This document shows positions 35,655 through 44,451 of a stretch of 64,000 nucleotides of DNA, piece by piece (positions within the stretch are counted from its first letter, which is position 1; each line of letters begins with the position of its first letter). Made by a program: the position numbers and the translations under genes. This stretch comes from Alphaproteobacteria bacterium (GTDB taxonomy: Bacteria > Pseudomonadota > Alphaproteobacteria > Micavibrionales > Micavibrionaceae), in NCBI GenBank assembly GCA_009995045.1, contig JAACQG010000007.1:85849-149848 (forward strand), in the 5' to 3' direction. The notes beneath the pieces are model-generated. The model saw only the letters and a program-made list of their open reading frames with translations, was not told the DNA's origin and made no database searches.

Positions 35655-36596
35655 ATGTTAGAATTTGAAAAACCCATTATTGAGCTTGAAGGTAAAATTG
35701 CGGAGCTGCGCCACGTCAGCAGCGATAGTGAAGTGAACATCTCTGATGAGATATCACGCATGCAGGGCAAAGCCGACAAGCTCATGCAGCATGCTTATGC
35801 AAGACTTACCCCTGCGCAAAAAGTGCAAGTGGCCCGCCATCCAGAGCGCCCGCATTTCAAAGACTACGTGAAAGAGCTTATTACCGATTTTACACCGCTT
35901 GCGGGGGATCGTAACTTTGCCGAGGATAACGCGCTTGTTGGCGGCCTTGGTCGCTTTAACGGGCAATCGTGTGTGATTATTGGCCATGAAAAAGGCCATG
36001 ATACAGAAAGCCGCATCAAGCATAATTTCGGCATGGCGCGCCCTGAAGGGTATCGCAAGTCACAGCGCTTGATGGCGATGGCGTCGCAATTTAAGCTTCC
36101 TGTGATTACTTTGGTAGATACGGCTGGCGCGTATCCTGGCCTTGGTGCGGAAGAGCGTGGCCAGAGCGAGGCGATTGCAAAATCGATTGAGAGCTGCCTT
36201 CGCACAGAAGTACCGATTGTATCGGTTGTTATTGGTGAAGGTGGATCAGGCGGCGCAATTGCGATTGCTGTTGCTGATCGCATCTACATGCTAGAGCATT
36301 CAATTTACTCCGTGATCTCTCCTGAAGGATGCGCATCCATTTTATGGCGTAGCGCCTCTTATGCGGAAGATGCGGCAACAGCGCTTAAATTGACAGCACA
36401 AGATTTGTTGTCGATGAAGTTGATTGACGGCATCATTGAAGAACCGGTTGGCGGCGCGCATCGCTATAAGCGAGAGTCTGTCTTGGCTGTTGGCAAGAAA
36501 ATAGATTCCGCGCTTAAGGAATTAACACCTTGGGATAGCGCAAAATTAAAACAGACGCGCCGTGAGAAGTTTCTTGCTCAAGGGCGTCTGGGTTAA
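35655..36596 (+). CDS. accA: Acetyl-CoA carboxylase carboxyltransferase subunit alpha
   Basis: Half of the carboxyltransferase that makes malonyl-CoA for fatty acid synthesis. The 313 residues include LEFEKPIIELEGKIAELR, RPHFKDYVKELITDF, TLVDTAGAYPGLGAEERGQSEAIA and GEGGSGGAIAIAVADRIYMLEHSIYSVISPEGCASILWR, all AccA hallmarks. Typical length. The window does not contain accB, accC or accD. Confidence 0.97.
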   Translation: MLEFEKPIIELEGKIAELRHVSSDSEVNISDEISRMQGKADKLMQHAYARLTPAQKVQVARHPERPHFKDYVKELITDFTPLAGDRNFAEDNALVGGLGRFNGQSCVIIGHEKGHDTESRIKHNFGMARPEGYRKSQRLMAMASQFKLPVITLVDTAGAYPGLGAEERGQSEAIAKSIESCLRTEVPIVSVVIGEGGSGGAIAIAVADRIYMLEHSIYSVISPEGCASILWRSASYAEDAATALKLTAQDLLSMKLIDGIIEEPVGGAHRYKRESVLAVGKKIDSALKELTPWDSAKLKQTRREKFLAQGRLG

Positions 36597-36610
36597 CAGC
36601 ATAATAGTTT

Positions 36611-37018
36611 TCACATTCGAACAGAATTGTGCTCTGACTTCATGGCGCTCTTGCGCATAGCCGCATCCGTCAATCCCGCTCTATCTTTCATGAATTTAAT
36701 ATCTCCATGCCCCGCTCTTGCATGCCCCTCTTCATTTGCTGCGGCGCGGAAATAGAGCATCAAGAACACACGGATACCCGCGGTTAATGATGTTTTCGGA
36801 TTTTTTCGAATACTGATGAGTGTGCAGATATCATGAATTGAACAATTTTCGCGTTTTGCGATGTCAAACAAGGCATTCCACATCTCAGGCTCCAAGCGCA
36901 CAGATGTTCTGCGCCCGTTCACTGTGATATTACGACTTAAAAGAGTTGTTTTAATATCGTCATCATCCGTTGTGTTTTTAGTTATTGTACGCAGATTTGA
37001 GTTTGCAATAAATGCCAT
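36611..37018 (-). CDS. Ribbon-helix-helix domain protein
   Basis: 135 residues. The middle region NITVNGRRTSVRLEPEMWNALFDIAKRENCSIHDICTLI is a ribbon-helix-helix DNA-binding domain of the RHH_4 type (beta strand RRTSVRLE, then two helices). The N-terminal ~30 residues and C-terminal tail are not recognisable. I place the start at the ATG at 37018, which has GGGGA just upstream, rather than a GTG ten codons earlier. A 14-bp perfect palindrome lies 52-65 bp upstream. Confidence 0.8.
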   Translation of the reverse strand: MAFIANSNLRTITKNTTDDDDIKTTLLSRNITVNGRRTSVRLEPEMWNALFDIAKRENCSIHDICTLISIRKNPKTSLTAGIRVFLMLYFRAAANEEGHARAGHGDIKFMKDRAGLTDAAMRKSAMKSEHNSVRM

Positions 37019-37069
37019 ATTTCCCCACTTGTCTTTCTTTTTGAACACATACGCAACACTTACAACCAG

Positions 37070-37083
37070 AAGTATATATACTT
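37070..37083. promoter_or_regulatory. Perfect 14-bp palindrome, candidate operator of the RHH gene
   Basis: AAGTATATATACTT reads identically on both strands. It is 52-65 bp upstream of the RHH gene start, within its expected promoter region. RHH regulators usually bind short palindromes or tandem dyads and often repress their own genes, so autoregulation is plausible but unproven. AT-rich palindromes also occur by chance. Confidence 0.4.
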
Positions 37084-37125
37084 TTGCTTAATCTATACAA
37101 ATAAAAAAGACATGGAATTTTAATT

Positions 37126-37386
37126 TTATACCGTTATTAACTCCATACTCACCGCATGCAGCCCATCTTCAAAGCATCCGGACAGCGTATTATTTACTAA
37201 TCTTTGCCGCTGAACGCGTGATAATCCATTGAAGTCAGGCGAGGCGATTATAAGCTTATAATGTGTTTCCCCGCTTCCATCATCGCCCGCATGCCCAGAA
37301 TGCAAATGACTCTCATTTACAACCTGAAGGTGATTAATGTTTATTTTGCTGCCAATAGCCGCCTTGATTTTTTCTTCCATCGTCAT
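37126..37386 (-). CDS. bolA: BolA-family protein
   Basis: 86 residues with the BolA fold pattern: helix MEEKIKAAIGSK, strand HLQVVNESHLHSGH, THYKLIIASPDFNGLSRVQRQRLVNNTL and a C-terminal helix/strand FEDGLHAVSMELI. The His residues in SHLHSGH are the usual iron-sulfur ligands with a monothiol glutaredoxin. Divergent from the J-domain gene by 74 bp, the standard alphaproteobacterial bolA-dnaJ-cobST layout. Confidence 0.92.
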   Translation of the reverse strand: MTMEEKIKAAIGSKININHLQVVNESHLHSGHAGDDGSGETHYKLIIASPDFNGLSRVQRQRLVNNTLSGCFEDGLHAVSMELITV

Positions 37387-37460
37387 AGTTTTGTTGAACC
37401 TTATGCTTGTTTACCGTTACCATAGGAGTAATGACCCTTACTTAGTAATAACAGGATTTT

Positions 37461-38072
37461 ATGCCGCAGATATTTTTAAAACCACGATCCGCCGATTTTG
37501 CAGAGTTAAATTCTCAGCACGATGTGCAGGAATGCGACATGCCTAATTGCTATTTGAATGGTGAGCATCGCGCGCCGAAGGATCGCAGCCTGTCGGACTA
37601 TTATCATTTTTGCTTTGAACATGCGCGTGATTACAACAAGGCGTGGAATTTCTTTGCAGGCATGAGCACCCATGATGTGGAGGAACATATCTATAATTCC
37701 ATGTATGGTGATCGCCCGACTTGGACATACGGAGTGAATGGGAACGCGGAAGATGCGCTGTACCAGAGCGCATGGAAAATGAAATTCGGTGAGGATGCAG
37801 AGCCACCGCCCAATAAAGAAGAACGCATGCGCAACAGCATCGGTGAGTCGCATCATTCCAAGGAATATGAAGCCATGGCGATTATGGGGTTAGAGCCGCC
37901 GCTGACGTTTGATGCAATTAAATTGAAGTATCGTGAATTGGCAATGAAACACCACCCAGACCGCAATCAAGGATCACAAAAGTCAGAAGAGCTTCTCAAG
38001 ACCATCAATATGGCCTATACAGTATTAAAGCTGGCGTATGAGAAGTTTGATAAACTGCCTGATCAGAAATAA
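37461..38072 (+). CDS. J-domain protein beside cobS
   Basis: 203 residues. The N-terminal half is unique to this group (CDMPNCYLNGEHRAPKDRSLSDYYHFCFEHARDYNKAWNFF, with conserved Cys and His that may bind metal). The C-terminal J-domain has the HPD tripeptide in KHHPDRNQG and would stimulate a DnaK ATPase. A J-domain protein of this shape upstream of cobS is standard in alphaproteobacteria and may assist cobaltochelatase assembly, although that role is inferred. Confidence 0.9.
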   Translation: MPQIFLKPRSADFAELNSQHDVQECDMPNCYLNGEHRAPKDRSLSDYYHFCFEHARDYNKAWNFFAGMSTHDVEEHIYNSMYGDRPTWTYGVNGNAEDALYQSAWKMKFGEDAEPPPNKEERMRNSIGESHHSKEYEAMAIMGLEPPLTFDAIKLKYRELAMKHHPDRNQGSQKSEELLKTINMAYTVLKLAYEKFDKLPDQK

Positions 38073-38122
38073 CCTCCCTGCCCCCACTTGAATTATAACC
38101 TCGGACAACAAAGATAATAAGC

Positions 38123-39202
38123 ATGAGCGCAAATAACATTGATAACATCGACAAAGAAAAAGATCGTCACGCCAGCCAAGATGGCGGCATGGCGTTTAAC
38201 ATCACCGAGGTCAAAGCCAAAGAGGGCAAATACACATCCATTCCCGATACCAAGGTCAATGTGCGCGAGGTGTTCGGCCTTGACCTGGATTGGGATGTTC
38301 CCGCGTTCAGCGAGGATACACCCAATGTTCCCGACATCGACAAGACATATCAATTTGACCACGATACGACACTTGCGATTTTGGCAGGGTTCATCCATAA
38401 CCGCCGCGTGATGATCCAAGGATATCACGGGACAGGGAAATCAACACATATTGAACAGGTTGCGGCGCGGCTCAACTGGCCATGCGTGCGCATTAACCTC
38501 GACAGCCATGTAAGCCGCGTGGATTTGATCGGTAAAGATACGATCATCTTGCAAGAAGGCAAACAGATCACACAGTGGAAAGAGGGCTTGCTCCCTTGGT
38601 CTATTCAAAATCCTGTGGCACTTGTGTTTGATGAATATGATGCGGGGCGTCCCGATGTGATGTTCGTTATCCAGCGCGTGCTTGAGGCCGAAGGACGCCT
38701 AACGCTGCTTGATCAGAATAAAGTCATTCGCCCGCACCCTGCATTCCGTTTGTTTGCGACATCCAACACGATTGGCCTTGGTGATACGACTGGCCTTTAT
38801 CATGGTACGCAGCAGATCAACCAAGGGCAGATGGATAGATGGAATGTTGTCGTGACATTGAACTATCTTCCGCATAATGACGAGATGGATATCATGCTCG
38901 CGAAATTCCCGCATCTTGCCAATGATGAAGGGCGCGATATGGTTGATAAGATGGTGCGTATGGCGGATATGACGCGCGAGGGATTTGTGAATGGTGATCT
39001 TTCCACCCTCATGAGCCCGCGTACGGTGCTTGCGTGGATTGAAAACACGGAGATCTTCGGCACGCCTGAATTGGCGTTCCAGCTTTCGTTCCTCAATAAA
39101 TGTGACGAGACAGAACGCCCAATCATCGCCGAATATTACCAGCGTTGTTTCGACGTTGATTTACCCGAAAGCGCGATCAAGAATTTTGTGGTGAGTGGTT
39201 AG
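38123..39202 (+). CDS. cobS: Aerobic cobaltochelatase subunit CobS (AAA+ ATPase)
   Basis: 359 residues; AAA+ ATPase of the MoxR-related class that works with CobT to drive cobalt insertion by CobN. Walker [10 protein letters not shown] at 100-108; Walker [10 protein letters not shown]; family-specific start [23 protein letters not shown] and ending [11 protein letters not shown]. The N-terminus carries about 40 extra residues ahead of the conserved [12 protein letters not shown]. No cobN or other cobalamin gene is in the window. The stop overlaps an antisense gene by 4 bp. Confidence 0.92.
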   Translation: MSANNIDNIDKEKDRHASQDGGMAFNITEVKAKEGKYTSIPDTKVNVREVFGLDLDWDVPAFSEDTPNVPDIDKTYQFDHDTTLAILAGFIHNRRVMIQGYHGTGKSTHIEQVAARLNWPCVRINLDSHVSRVDLIGKDTIILQEGKQITQWKEGLLPWSIQNPVALVFDEYDAGRPDVMFVIQRVLEAEGRLTLLDQNKVIRPHPAFRLFATSNTIGLGDTTGLYHGTQQINQGQMDRWNVVVTLNYLPHNDEMDIMLAKFPHLANDEGRDMVDKMVRMADMTREGFVNGDLSTLMSPRTVLAWIENTEIFGTPELAFQLSFLNKCDETERPIIAEYYQRCFDVDLPESAIKNFVVSG

Positions 39203-39576
39203 GCTGGCTGAGAATTTACTGCAATGTCGTGACCTGAATGCTCTTTAGGCATGTCCAATTCCTGAAAAGAACCATCTGGCTGTAAAATCATATGCGTGCC
39301 ATCTGGCTCTACAAAGCCAATCAATACAGGCTGTTGGTTTTCATCAAAATCAATAATTATTTCTCTATCGCTATTTTCGCTGAGAATTTCATTAACACCA
39401 CTTAAAACTCCCAACGCTATTGCGTTCAACATGAAAACAGCGTTCTGACCAGTGTAGTATCCCCACTTTTCAAATGACCTATCAAACGGTGCAGAGTCCT
39501 CAACGCTACAACGAACAGCACCGCTTGCAATAACCGCTATACCAGCCACACCAAAAATTTTACTAATCATACCCAT
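39199..39576 (-). CDS. Hypothetical protein lying antisense between cobS and cobT
   Basis: 125 residues. The N-terminus [21 protein letters not shown] is a hydrophobic segment followed by RCS, which is not a canonical lipobox because Arg precedes the Cys. The later part ([37 protein letters not shown]) has a beta-strand repeat with paired PDG turns. I recognise no family. It interrupts the usual cobS-cobT pair on the opposite strand and shares its upstream region with cobT. Confidence 0.6.
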   Translation of the reverse strand: MGMISKIFGVAGIAVIASGAVRCSVEDSAPFDRSFEKWGYYTGQNAVFMLNAIALGVLSGVNEILSENSDREIIIDFDENQQPVLIGFVEPDGTHMILQPDGSFQELDMPKEHSGHDIAVNSQPA

Positions 39577-39683
39577 ATTTTTTGCCCTATGCTAAAAAAC
39601 ACATTTTCAATACCATAATCAATTTCAATAACACAAGATATTTGTGGCTGGCATCGGGGGGCTTTGCGCCCTATATTCTTTTT

Positions 39684-41531
39684 ATGAGTGAAGAGAATGT
39701 TAATAATTTTAAACATGTGACATCGATTACGATGCGAACGATTGCGCGCGACAATGAGGTTGAGCCGTCTTATTCCGCATCCGAGCCACCGACGGGGCGC
39801 GTGATTGAGGGGATGCGCCCGCGCCTGCCGCAACCGGATCTTGATATGAACGCCGCGAATAAGCGCCTTGTGCGGGGATGTGCGGATGTGCAGGCGCTTC
39901 GGCTTGCGCATCACAATGAGCGCCTTCATTACAAAATAAAGCCCCGCGACAATCATGCCGCCAGCGTTTTTGCCGCCCTTGAACAGGCGCGATGCGAGGC
40001 GATTGGCGCAAAAAAGATGCCCGGTGTGGGCGGCAATTTGAACGCCGTCCTTGCGGAAAAATGTGAGCGGCTTGGCCTGCAAAACATCACCAAGCGAGAA
40101 CAAGTTGATATGGGTGATGCGTTGCATGTTCTGGCGCGGATGGAATTAACGGGGGAGTCCGTTCCGCCGAGCGCGCAGAAATTGGTTTCCCTGTGGAAGC
40201 CATGGCTGGACCAGCGGCTTCAGGATTTGGGTTTTGATGATCTAAAGCCCCTCCTCAATGATCAGGCGGAATATGCGAAAGTTGCGAAAAAGCTGATTTC
40301 ATCGCTCGATATGGTGATTGAAGATGGCATGGATGAGGGCAGCTCCGATAATGATGAAGAGCAGGATATTGACCAACAAGACCAAAGCGACGATGAAGAA
40401 AGCGCGCAAGACGAAGATGACGAGCAAGAGGGCGATGAGCATGATCTCGACGAAAATATGTCCGGCGGCGCAGATGATGAATATCTAGAGGCGTTTGGCG
40501 AAGATGACACGCTGGATGATTCCTCGGGTGAAGGTGATACAGATGCGCCGTCGACGCCGCGCGGATCGGGGCGCGATGATTTTATCCCGGGTCGTGACGG
40601 GGAATATACGATCTACACTTCCGAATTTGATGAAGAAATTGCGGCGGAAGATTTGGCGGATAATCATGAGCTGATCCGCCTTCGCGCGATGCTGGACAAG
40701 CAATTGGCCGCGCATCAAACGGTGATTACAAAGCTCGCCAACCGCCTCCAGCGTAAAGTCATGGCGCAACAACAACGCAGTTGGAGCTTTGATCAGGAAG
40801 AGGGAATTCTTGATACGGCGCGGCTGGCGCGGGTGGTGGCGAATCCGAATGTGCCGCTGACCTTTAAGCAGGAAAAAGAAACTGAATTTCGCGACACCAT
40901 CGTAACCCTACTCATTGATAATTCCGGCTCCATGCGCGGGCGTCCGATTGCGACGGCGGCCATGACGGCGGATATTGTTGCGCGCACATTAGAACGTTGC
41001 GGCGTGCGGGTGGAGGTTTTGGGCTTTACCACGCGGGCATGGAAAGGCGGCAAGTCCAGAGATGTCTGGACGCAAAATGGTCGCCCGAAACATCCGGGGC
41101 GGCTCAATGATTTGCGCCATATCATCTATAAAGACGCAGGCGCGCCGATGCGCCGCACGAAAAAGAATATGGGCCTTATGCTCAAAGAGGGAATCTTGAA
41201 AGAGAACATTGATGGTGAGGCGCTTGTCTGGGCGCACAACCGAATCGCCCAGCGCCCTGAACAGCGCAAGATCATTATGGTGATTTCCGATGGCGCGCCA
41301 GTTGATGATTCGACCCTCTCAGTGAACCCGACACATATCCTTGAAAATGATTTGCGCAATGTGATTCATTGGATTGAGGAAAAGTCGAATATCGGCCTGA
41401 CCGCGATTGGTATCGGGCATGATGTGACGCGCTATTACAAACGCGCGATTAAGATCACGGATGCGGATGAACTGGCGAAAGCCTTGGTGGATCAGCTTGA
41501 AGATTTGTTTGATGACGACAATGAAAAATAA
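39684..41531 (+). CDS. cobT: Aerobic cobaltochelatase subunit CobT
   Basis: 615 residues with a CobT N-terminal domain, a highly acidic Asp/Glu/Ser-rich linker (about 215-300) and a C-terminal von Willebrand A domain with the MIDAS motif DNSGSMRG near residue 412. It forms a chaperone-like complex with CobS. I place the start at the ATG at 39684; upstream in-frame codons overlap the promoter of the antisense gene. A short downstream gene begins 12 bp after its stop. Confidence 0.93.
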   Translation: MSEENVNNFKHVTSITMRTIARDNEVEPSYSASEPPTGRVIEGMRPRLPQPDLDMNAANKRLVRGCADVQALRLAHHNERLHYKIKPRDNHAASVFAALEQARCEAIGAKKMPGVGGNLNAVLAEKCERLGLQNITKREQVDMGDALHVLARMELTGESVPPSAQKLVSLWKPWLDQRLQDLGFDDLKPLLNDQAEYAKVAKKLISSLDMVIEDGMDEGSSDNDEEQDIDQQDQSDDEESAQDEDDEQEGDEHDLDENMSGGADDEYLEAFGEDDTLDDSSGEGDTDAPSTPRGSGRDDFIPGRDGEYTIYTSEFDEEIAAEDLADNHELIRLRAMLDKQLAAHQTVITKLANRLQRKVMAQQQRSWSFDQEEGILDTARLARVVANPNVPLTFKQEKETEFRDTIVTLLIDNSGSMRGRPIATAAMTADIVARTLERCGVRVEVLGFTTRAWKGGKSRDVWTQNGRPKHPGRLNDLRHIIYKDAGAPMRRTKKNMGLMLKEGILKENIDGEALVWAHNRIAQRPEQRKIIMVISDGAPVDDSTLSVNPTHILENDLRNVIHWIEEKSNIGLTAIGIGHDVTRYYKRAIKITDADELAKALVDQLEDLFDDDNEK

Positions 41532-41543
41532 GGATTACTGATT

Positions 41544-41834
41544 ATGCCCCATTTATATTTATTCGCAAAAATCACCCCGAAAGCCGAGCATCTTGATGAC
41601 GCCCGCACAGCTATCCAAGGGATTATCGCGCAAACCGTGGCGGAGGAAGGCTGTATTCAATTTCATCTGCATGATGGATTGGATGATGGATGCCTCTATC
41701 TCTATGAGGAATGGGTGAATGAAGACGCCCTCGCCCATCATTACGACCAGCCGTATACGAAAGCCGTGTTCGAATCCTACAAAGAGTGGCTCGCCGCGCC
41801 CGTTGAAGGGCATAAAATGCGTCTGGCATCTTAA
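41544..41834 (+). CDS. Antibiotic biosynthesis monooxygenase-fold protein
   Basis: 96 residues, a complete ABM dimeric alpha-beta barrel: LYLFAKITPKAEHLDDARTAIQGIIAQTVAEEGCIQFHLHDGLDD, then LYLYEEWVNEDALAHHYDQPYTKAV. Members include quinol monooxygenases such as YgiN; many have no known substrate. AAGGA precedes the ATG. It probably continues the cobT transcript. Confidence 0.88.
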   Translation: MPHLYLFAKITPKAEHLDDARTAIQGIIAQTVAEEGCIQFHLHDGLDDGCLYLYEEWVNEDALAHHYDQPYTKAVFESYKEWLAAPVEGHKMRLAS

Positions 41835-41875
41835 CCTCTCTTGTCTTGGCGCGGAATATCGCTTAACTACAGTAT

Positions 41876-43165
41876 ATGAGCGATAAAAAGAAAATCTATA
41901 AACCGAAACCGATTAGCGGATACCCCGAATGGCTGCCACAGGTGCGCCGCGTTGAGCAGCAATGGCTGGATCATATCCGTGAGGTGTTTGAAAGTTATGG
42001 GTTTTGCAACATTGAAACGCCCGCCGTTGAGGCATTGGAGGTCATCGCCGCCAAGGGTGAGGATGTTGATAAAGAGATTTACGTGCTTGAGCGGCTCCAA
42101 AAAGAAGAAGGCGACAAAGAGGCGCGGTTAGCGTTGCATTTCGACCAGACTGTGCCGCTCGCGCGATATGTGGGACAGCATTTCAATGATTTGGTGTTTC
42201 CGTTCAAACGCTATCAAACGCAAAAAGTCTGGCGCGGCGAGAGACCACAGGCGGGGCGTTTTCGTGAATTTACGCAATGTGATATTGATGTGATTAATGT
42301 CGATAATCTGCCGCTGTCGTTAGATGCAGAAATGCCGAAGATTATTCATGAGGTTTTGAGCGGGTTGGATATTCCACCGTTTGAGATACGGATTTCTAAT
42401 CGGAAGATTTTATTAGGCTTGTTAGATTATTTAGAAGTTCGAAACAAAACCGAAGTTACAAGAATAATTGATAAAATTGAAAAACTAAGTGAAGATAGCA
42501 TTGAGCAATTATTAAAAGAGCATGGCATTGACGAGGCAGATTCTTCAGAAATATTATGGCTCGCTTTATGCCCTGATTTAGACGCTGTTTTTCCTCATAA
42601 TGAAATGATGCAAGAGGGCCTTGAAGAATTACAATTCGTCATGGATCAACTCTCTCACCTTCCTAATGTGGTTGCGGATTTGTCTATCGTTCGTGGCCTG
42701 GATTACTATACGGGGACGGTTTATGAGACGATGTTTGTTGATGATCCGTCTTATGGGTCGATTTGTTCGGGCGGGCGCTATGATGATCTTGCGTCTTCTT
42801 ATATCAATAAAAAGCTGCCCGGCGTTGGAATCTCCATCGGGTTTTCGCGCTTGTTTGCGAAGATGCATACACAGCTTGATACAGGGCGCATCTCGCCCGC
42901 TGATGTGCTTGTGATTTTGAATTCGGAAGATGATCGCGCCGCGGCGAGTGAGATTGCCGATACGCTGCGCAAGAATGGCAATGCCGTGGAGCTTTACCAC
43001 GCGCCGCAGAAATTTTCGAAACAGTTGTCCTATGCGGAAAAGAAAGGCATTCCCTTTGTCTGGATGCCGCCTTTTGGTGATACGGTAGAGCATAAAGTTA
43101 AAACCATGGCGACAGGCGATCAGGTCGAAGCCGATTACAAAGACTGGAAAGCCGCTGATGCTTAG
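41876..43165 (+). CDS. hisS: Histidine--tRNA ligase
   Basis: 429 residues, class II synthetase. Motifs: FETPAVEALEVIA, FDQTVPLARYV, VWRGERPQAGRFREFTQCDIDV (motif 2), the histidine-binding RGLDYYTGTVYETMF, and GISIGFSRLF (motif 3 Arg region). The stretch about 42380-42640 is visibly more AT-rich and uses AGA, ATA and TTA codons that the rest of the gene avoids. Its 3' end overlaps the next gene by 8 bp. Confidence 0.96.
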   Translation: MSDKKKIYKPKPISGYPEWLPQVRRVEQQWLDHIREVFESYGFCNIETPAVEALEVIAAKGEDVDKEIYVLERLQKEEGDKEARLALHFDQTVPLARYVGQHFNDLVFPFKRYQTQKVWRGERPQAGRFREFTQCDIDVINVDNLPLSLDAEMPKIIHEVLSGLDIPPFEIRISNRKILLGLLDYLEVRNKTEVTRIIDKIEKLSEDSIEQLLKEHGIDEADSSEILWLALCPDLDAVFPHNEMMQEGLEELQFVMDQLSHLPNVVADLSIVRGLDYYTGTVYETMFVDDPSYGSICSGGRYDDLASSYINKKLPGVGISIGFSRLFAKMHTQLDTGRISPADVLVILNSEDDRAAASEIADTLRKNGNAVELYHAPQKFSKQLSYAEKKGIPFVWMPPFGDTVEHKVKTMATGDQVEADYKDWKAADA

Positions 43166-43832
43166 AAAATCCAACAATACGTCTTTGCGAGCAAAGCGAA
43201 GTAATCTCTTCTTTTTAGGTATGTTGATTGCCGCGTCGCTCTCGCTCCTCGCAATGACAGCGTCGGCACAACAGGAGCAAAGCCTCGCGCTCTCCCCGAC
43301 ATATTCGCCTGATTTTTGTGAATTTAGCGTCACATTCCCGAGCGAGCCATATAAATCGCGCAAATGCGAATCAAAGGATCGGTGTTTTGACCAGATCAGC
43401 TATACGCAAGTCTTTGACATGGCATCGACGGTGAATTTTCGTGTGATTTGCAATCCTGTCGGGCAAGAGGTTTTGGATGCTTATTCCCCCGAGGTGATGA
43501 AAGCCACGCTCAAAGCCATGACCAAACAGAGTGTTGTGCAGGAATTTAACACCTCATACCGTGACGAGAAAACATATAAGCAAGCGGGCTTGGTTGGCGA
43601 AGGCCTCTCTGGTCGCACCCCGACGATTTATATCGCGCAATTATGGATTGGTAAGACTTCCGCGTTTTCCGTTGAGGCGGAGTTGATCGGTGAACCGATG
43701 GCCGACGCGGATGAATTATTTCGCGATGTCTTGGCGAGCGTTGGGCCGAAAGCGGTTGAAGGCGATGCGGCTGAGGACGGCGATGAAGCGGATGCGGCGA
43801 AAGAGCCTACCCCTGCGCCGACAGCGCCTTAA
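43158..43832 (+). CDS. Secreted protein whose signal peptide is encoded by a palindromic repeat
   Basis: 224 residues. Start ATGCTTAG overlaps the hisS stop. The N-terminus MLRKSNNTSLRAKRSNLF, then LGMLIAASLSLLAMTASA|Q is a good signal peptide. SLRAKRSN and IAASLSLLAMT are exactly the translations of the two arms of the dispersed element at 43181-43259. The mature part is unrecognised (FCEFSVTFPSEPYKSRKC, with several Cys) and ends in a Glu/Ala/Pro-rich tail. Convergent with sufE, overlapping 26 bp. Confidence 0.8.
   Translation: MLRKSNNTSLRAKRSNLFFLGMLIAASLSLLAMTASAQQEQSLALSPTYSPDFCEFSVTFPSEPYKSRKCESKDRCFDQISYTQVFDMASTVNFRVICNPVGQEVLDAYSPEVMKATLKAMTKQSVVQEFNTSYRDEKTYKQAGLVGEGLSGRTPTIYIAQLWIGKTSAFSVEAELIGEPMADADELFRDVLASVGPKAVEGDAAEDGDEADAAKEPTPAPTAP
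43181..43259. repeat. Dispersed palindromic element, copy 2, inside a coding region
   Basis: The left arm starts GTCTTTGCGAGC and ends AAGTAATC (43206). The right arm (43226-43259) starts GATTGCCGCGTCGC and ends CTCGCAATGAC. Arm ends match those of the copy at 18047-18134 and the single arm at 53634-53660. The reading frame passes through both arms without a stop and supplies the basic and hydrophobic parts of a signal peptide. Confidence 0.82.
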
Positions 43833-44211
43833 TTCTTTCCACCATTGAGAAAAATCCGTTGCGGCGGTTAGGGCTTAGGTTTTGATCGAGGCCGATTTGC
43901 GCCATGGCGGCGTCAATATCGGTCGCCCTGATCTGCGCGAGGGATTTATCCTGATATGCGGCCATAAGAATGCCAATCAACCCGCGCACAATATGCGCGT
44001 CACTATCGGCGATGAAATGGAGTGTTTCGTCTTCAATCGTTGCGTCCATCCATACTTGTGATGTGCAGCCGCGCACGAGGTTGGTTTCAGTTTTCAAAGC
44101 ATCGTCCATTTTGGGAAGCGCACGCCCCAAATCAATGAGGTAGCGATAACGCTCTTCCCAATCATCAAAGAGCGCGAAGTTTTCGATTAACTCTTCTAAT
44201 TTATCAACCAT
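43807..44211 (-). CDS. sufE: SufE-family cysteine desulfuration protein
   Basis: 134 residues. SufE accepts sulfur from the cysteine desulfurase SufS and activates it for Fe-S cluster assembly. The acceptor cysteine is C49 in LVRGCTSQVW, and FADSDAHIVRGLIGIL-like sequence follows (FIADSDAHIVRGL). The ATG at 44211 has AGGAAA upstream. A second, shortened copy of the first ~20 codons lies just upstream (44204-44332), so a repeat-associated duplication has rebuilt the 5' end. No other suf genes are in the window. Confidence 0.92.
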   Translation of the reverse strand: MVDKLEELIENFALFDDWEERYRYLIDLGRALPKMDDALKTETNLVRGCTSQVWMDATIEDETLHFIADSDAHIVRGLIGILMAAYQDKSLAQIRATDIDAAMAQIGLDQNLSPNRRNGFFSMVERIKALSAQG

Positions 44212-44332
44212 AGTGCATTTCCTGTTTCTTAAAGTGTGCAAACAAACCTTCGGTTTGCTTTGCGGGCCAATCATCAAAGAGGGCGAAGTTTTCGACGAGT
44301 TCGTTTAATTCTTCGTTTTCTATGTCTGCCAT
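44204..44332 (-). pseudogene. Duplicated 5' end of sufE, now a 42-residue reading frame
   Basis: It reads MADIENEELNELVENFALFDDW, matching sufE residues (MVDKLEELIENFALFDDW), then diverges into PAKQTEGLFAHF and stops. About 28 of 29 bases over the FALFDDW region are identical to the real gene. The switch point is a GC-rich hairpin (AAACC-TTC-GGTTT) that resembles the element at 21120-21219. Its TGA lies 2 bp beyond the sufE ATG (ATGGTTGA), so it overlaps the real start and could act as a coupled leader peptide. Confidence 0.75.
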
Positions 44333-44451
44333 GTCAATTTTCTTGCTTTATCGGTGTAAAAATACATTTTGTTTATATAAGGGGTTGCGTCGTGTTTGAC
44401 CAGTTCGCTAAGTTAATAATGTAAAACAATTTCTAAGGGATAAATCCATCC

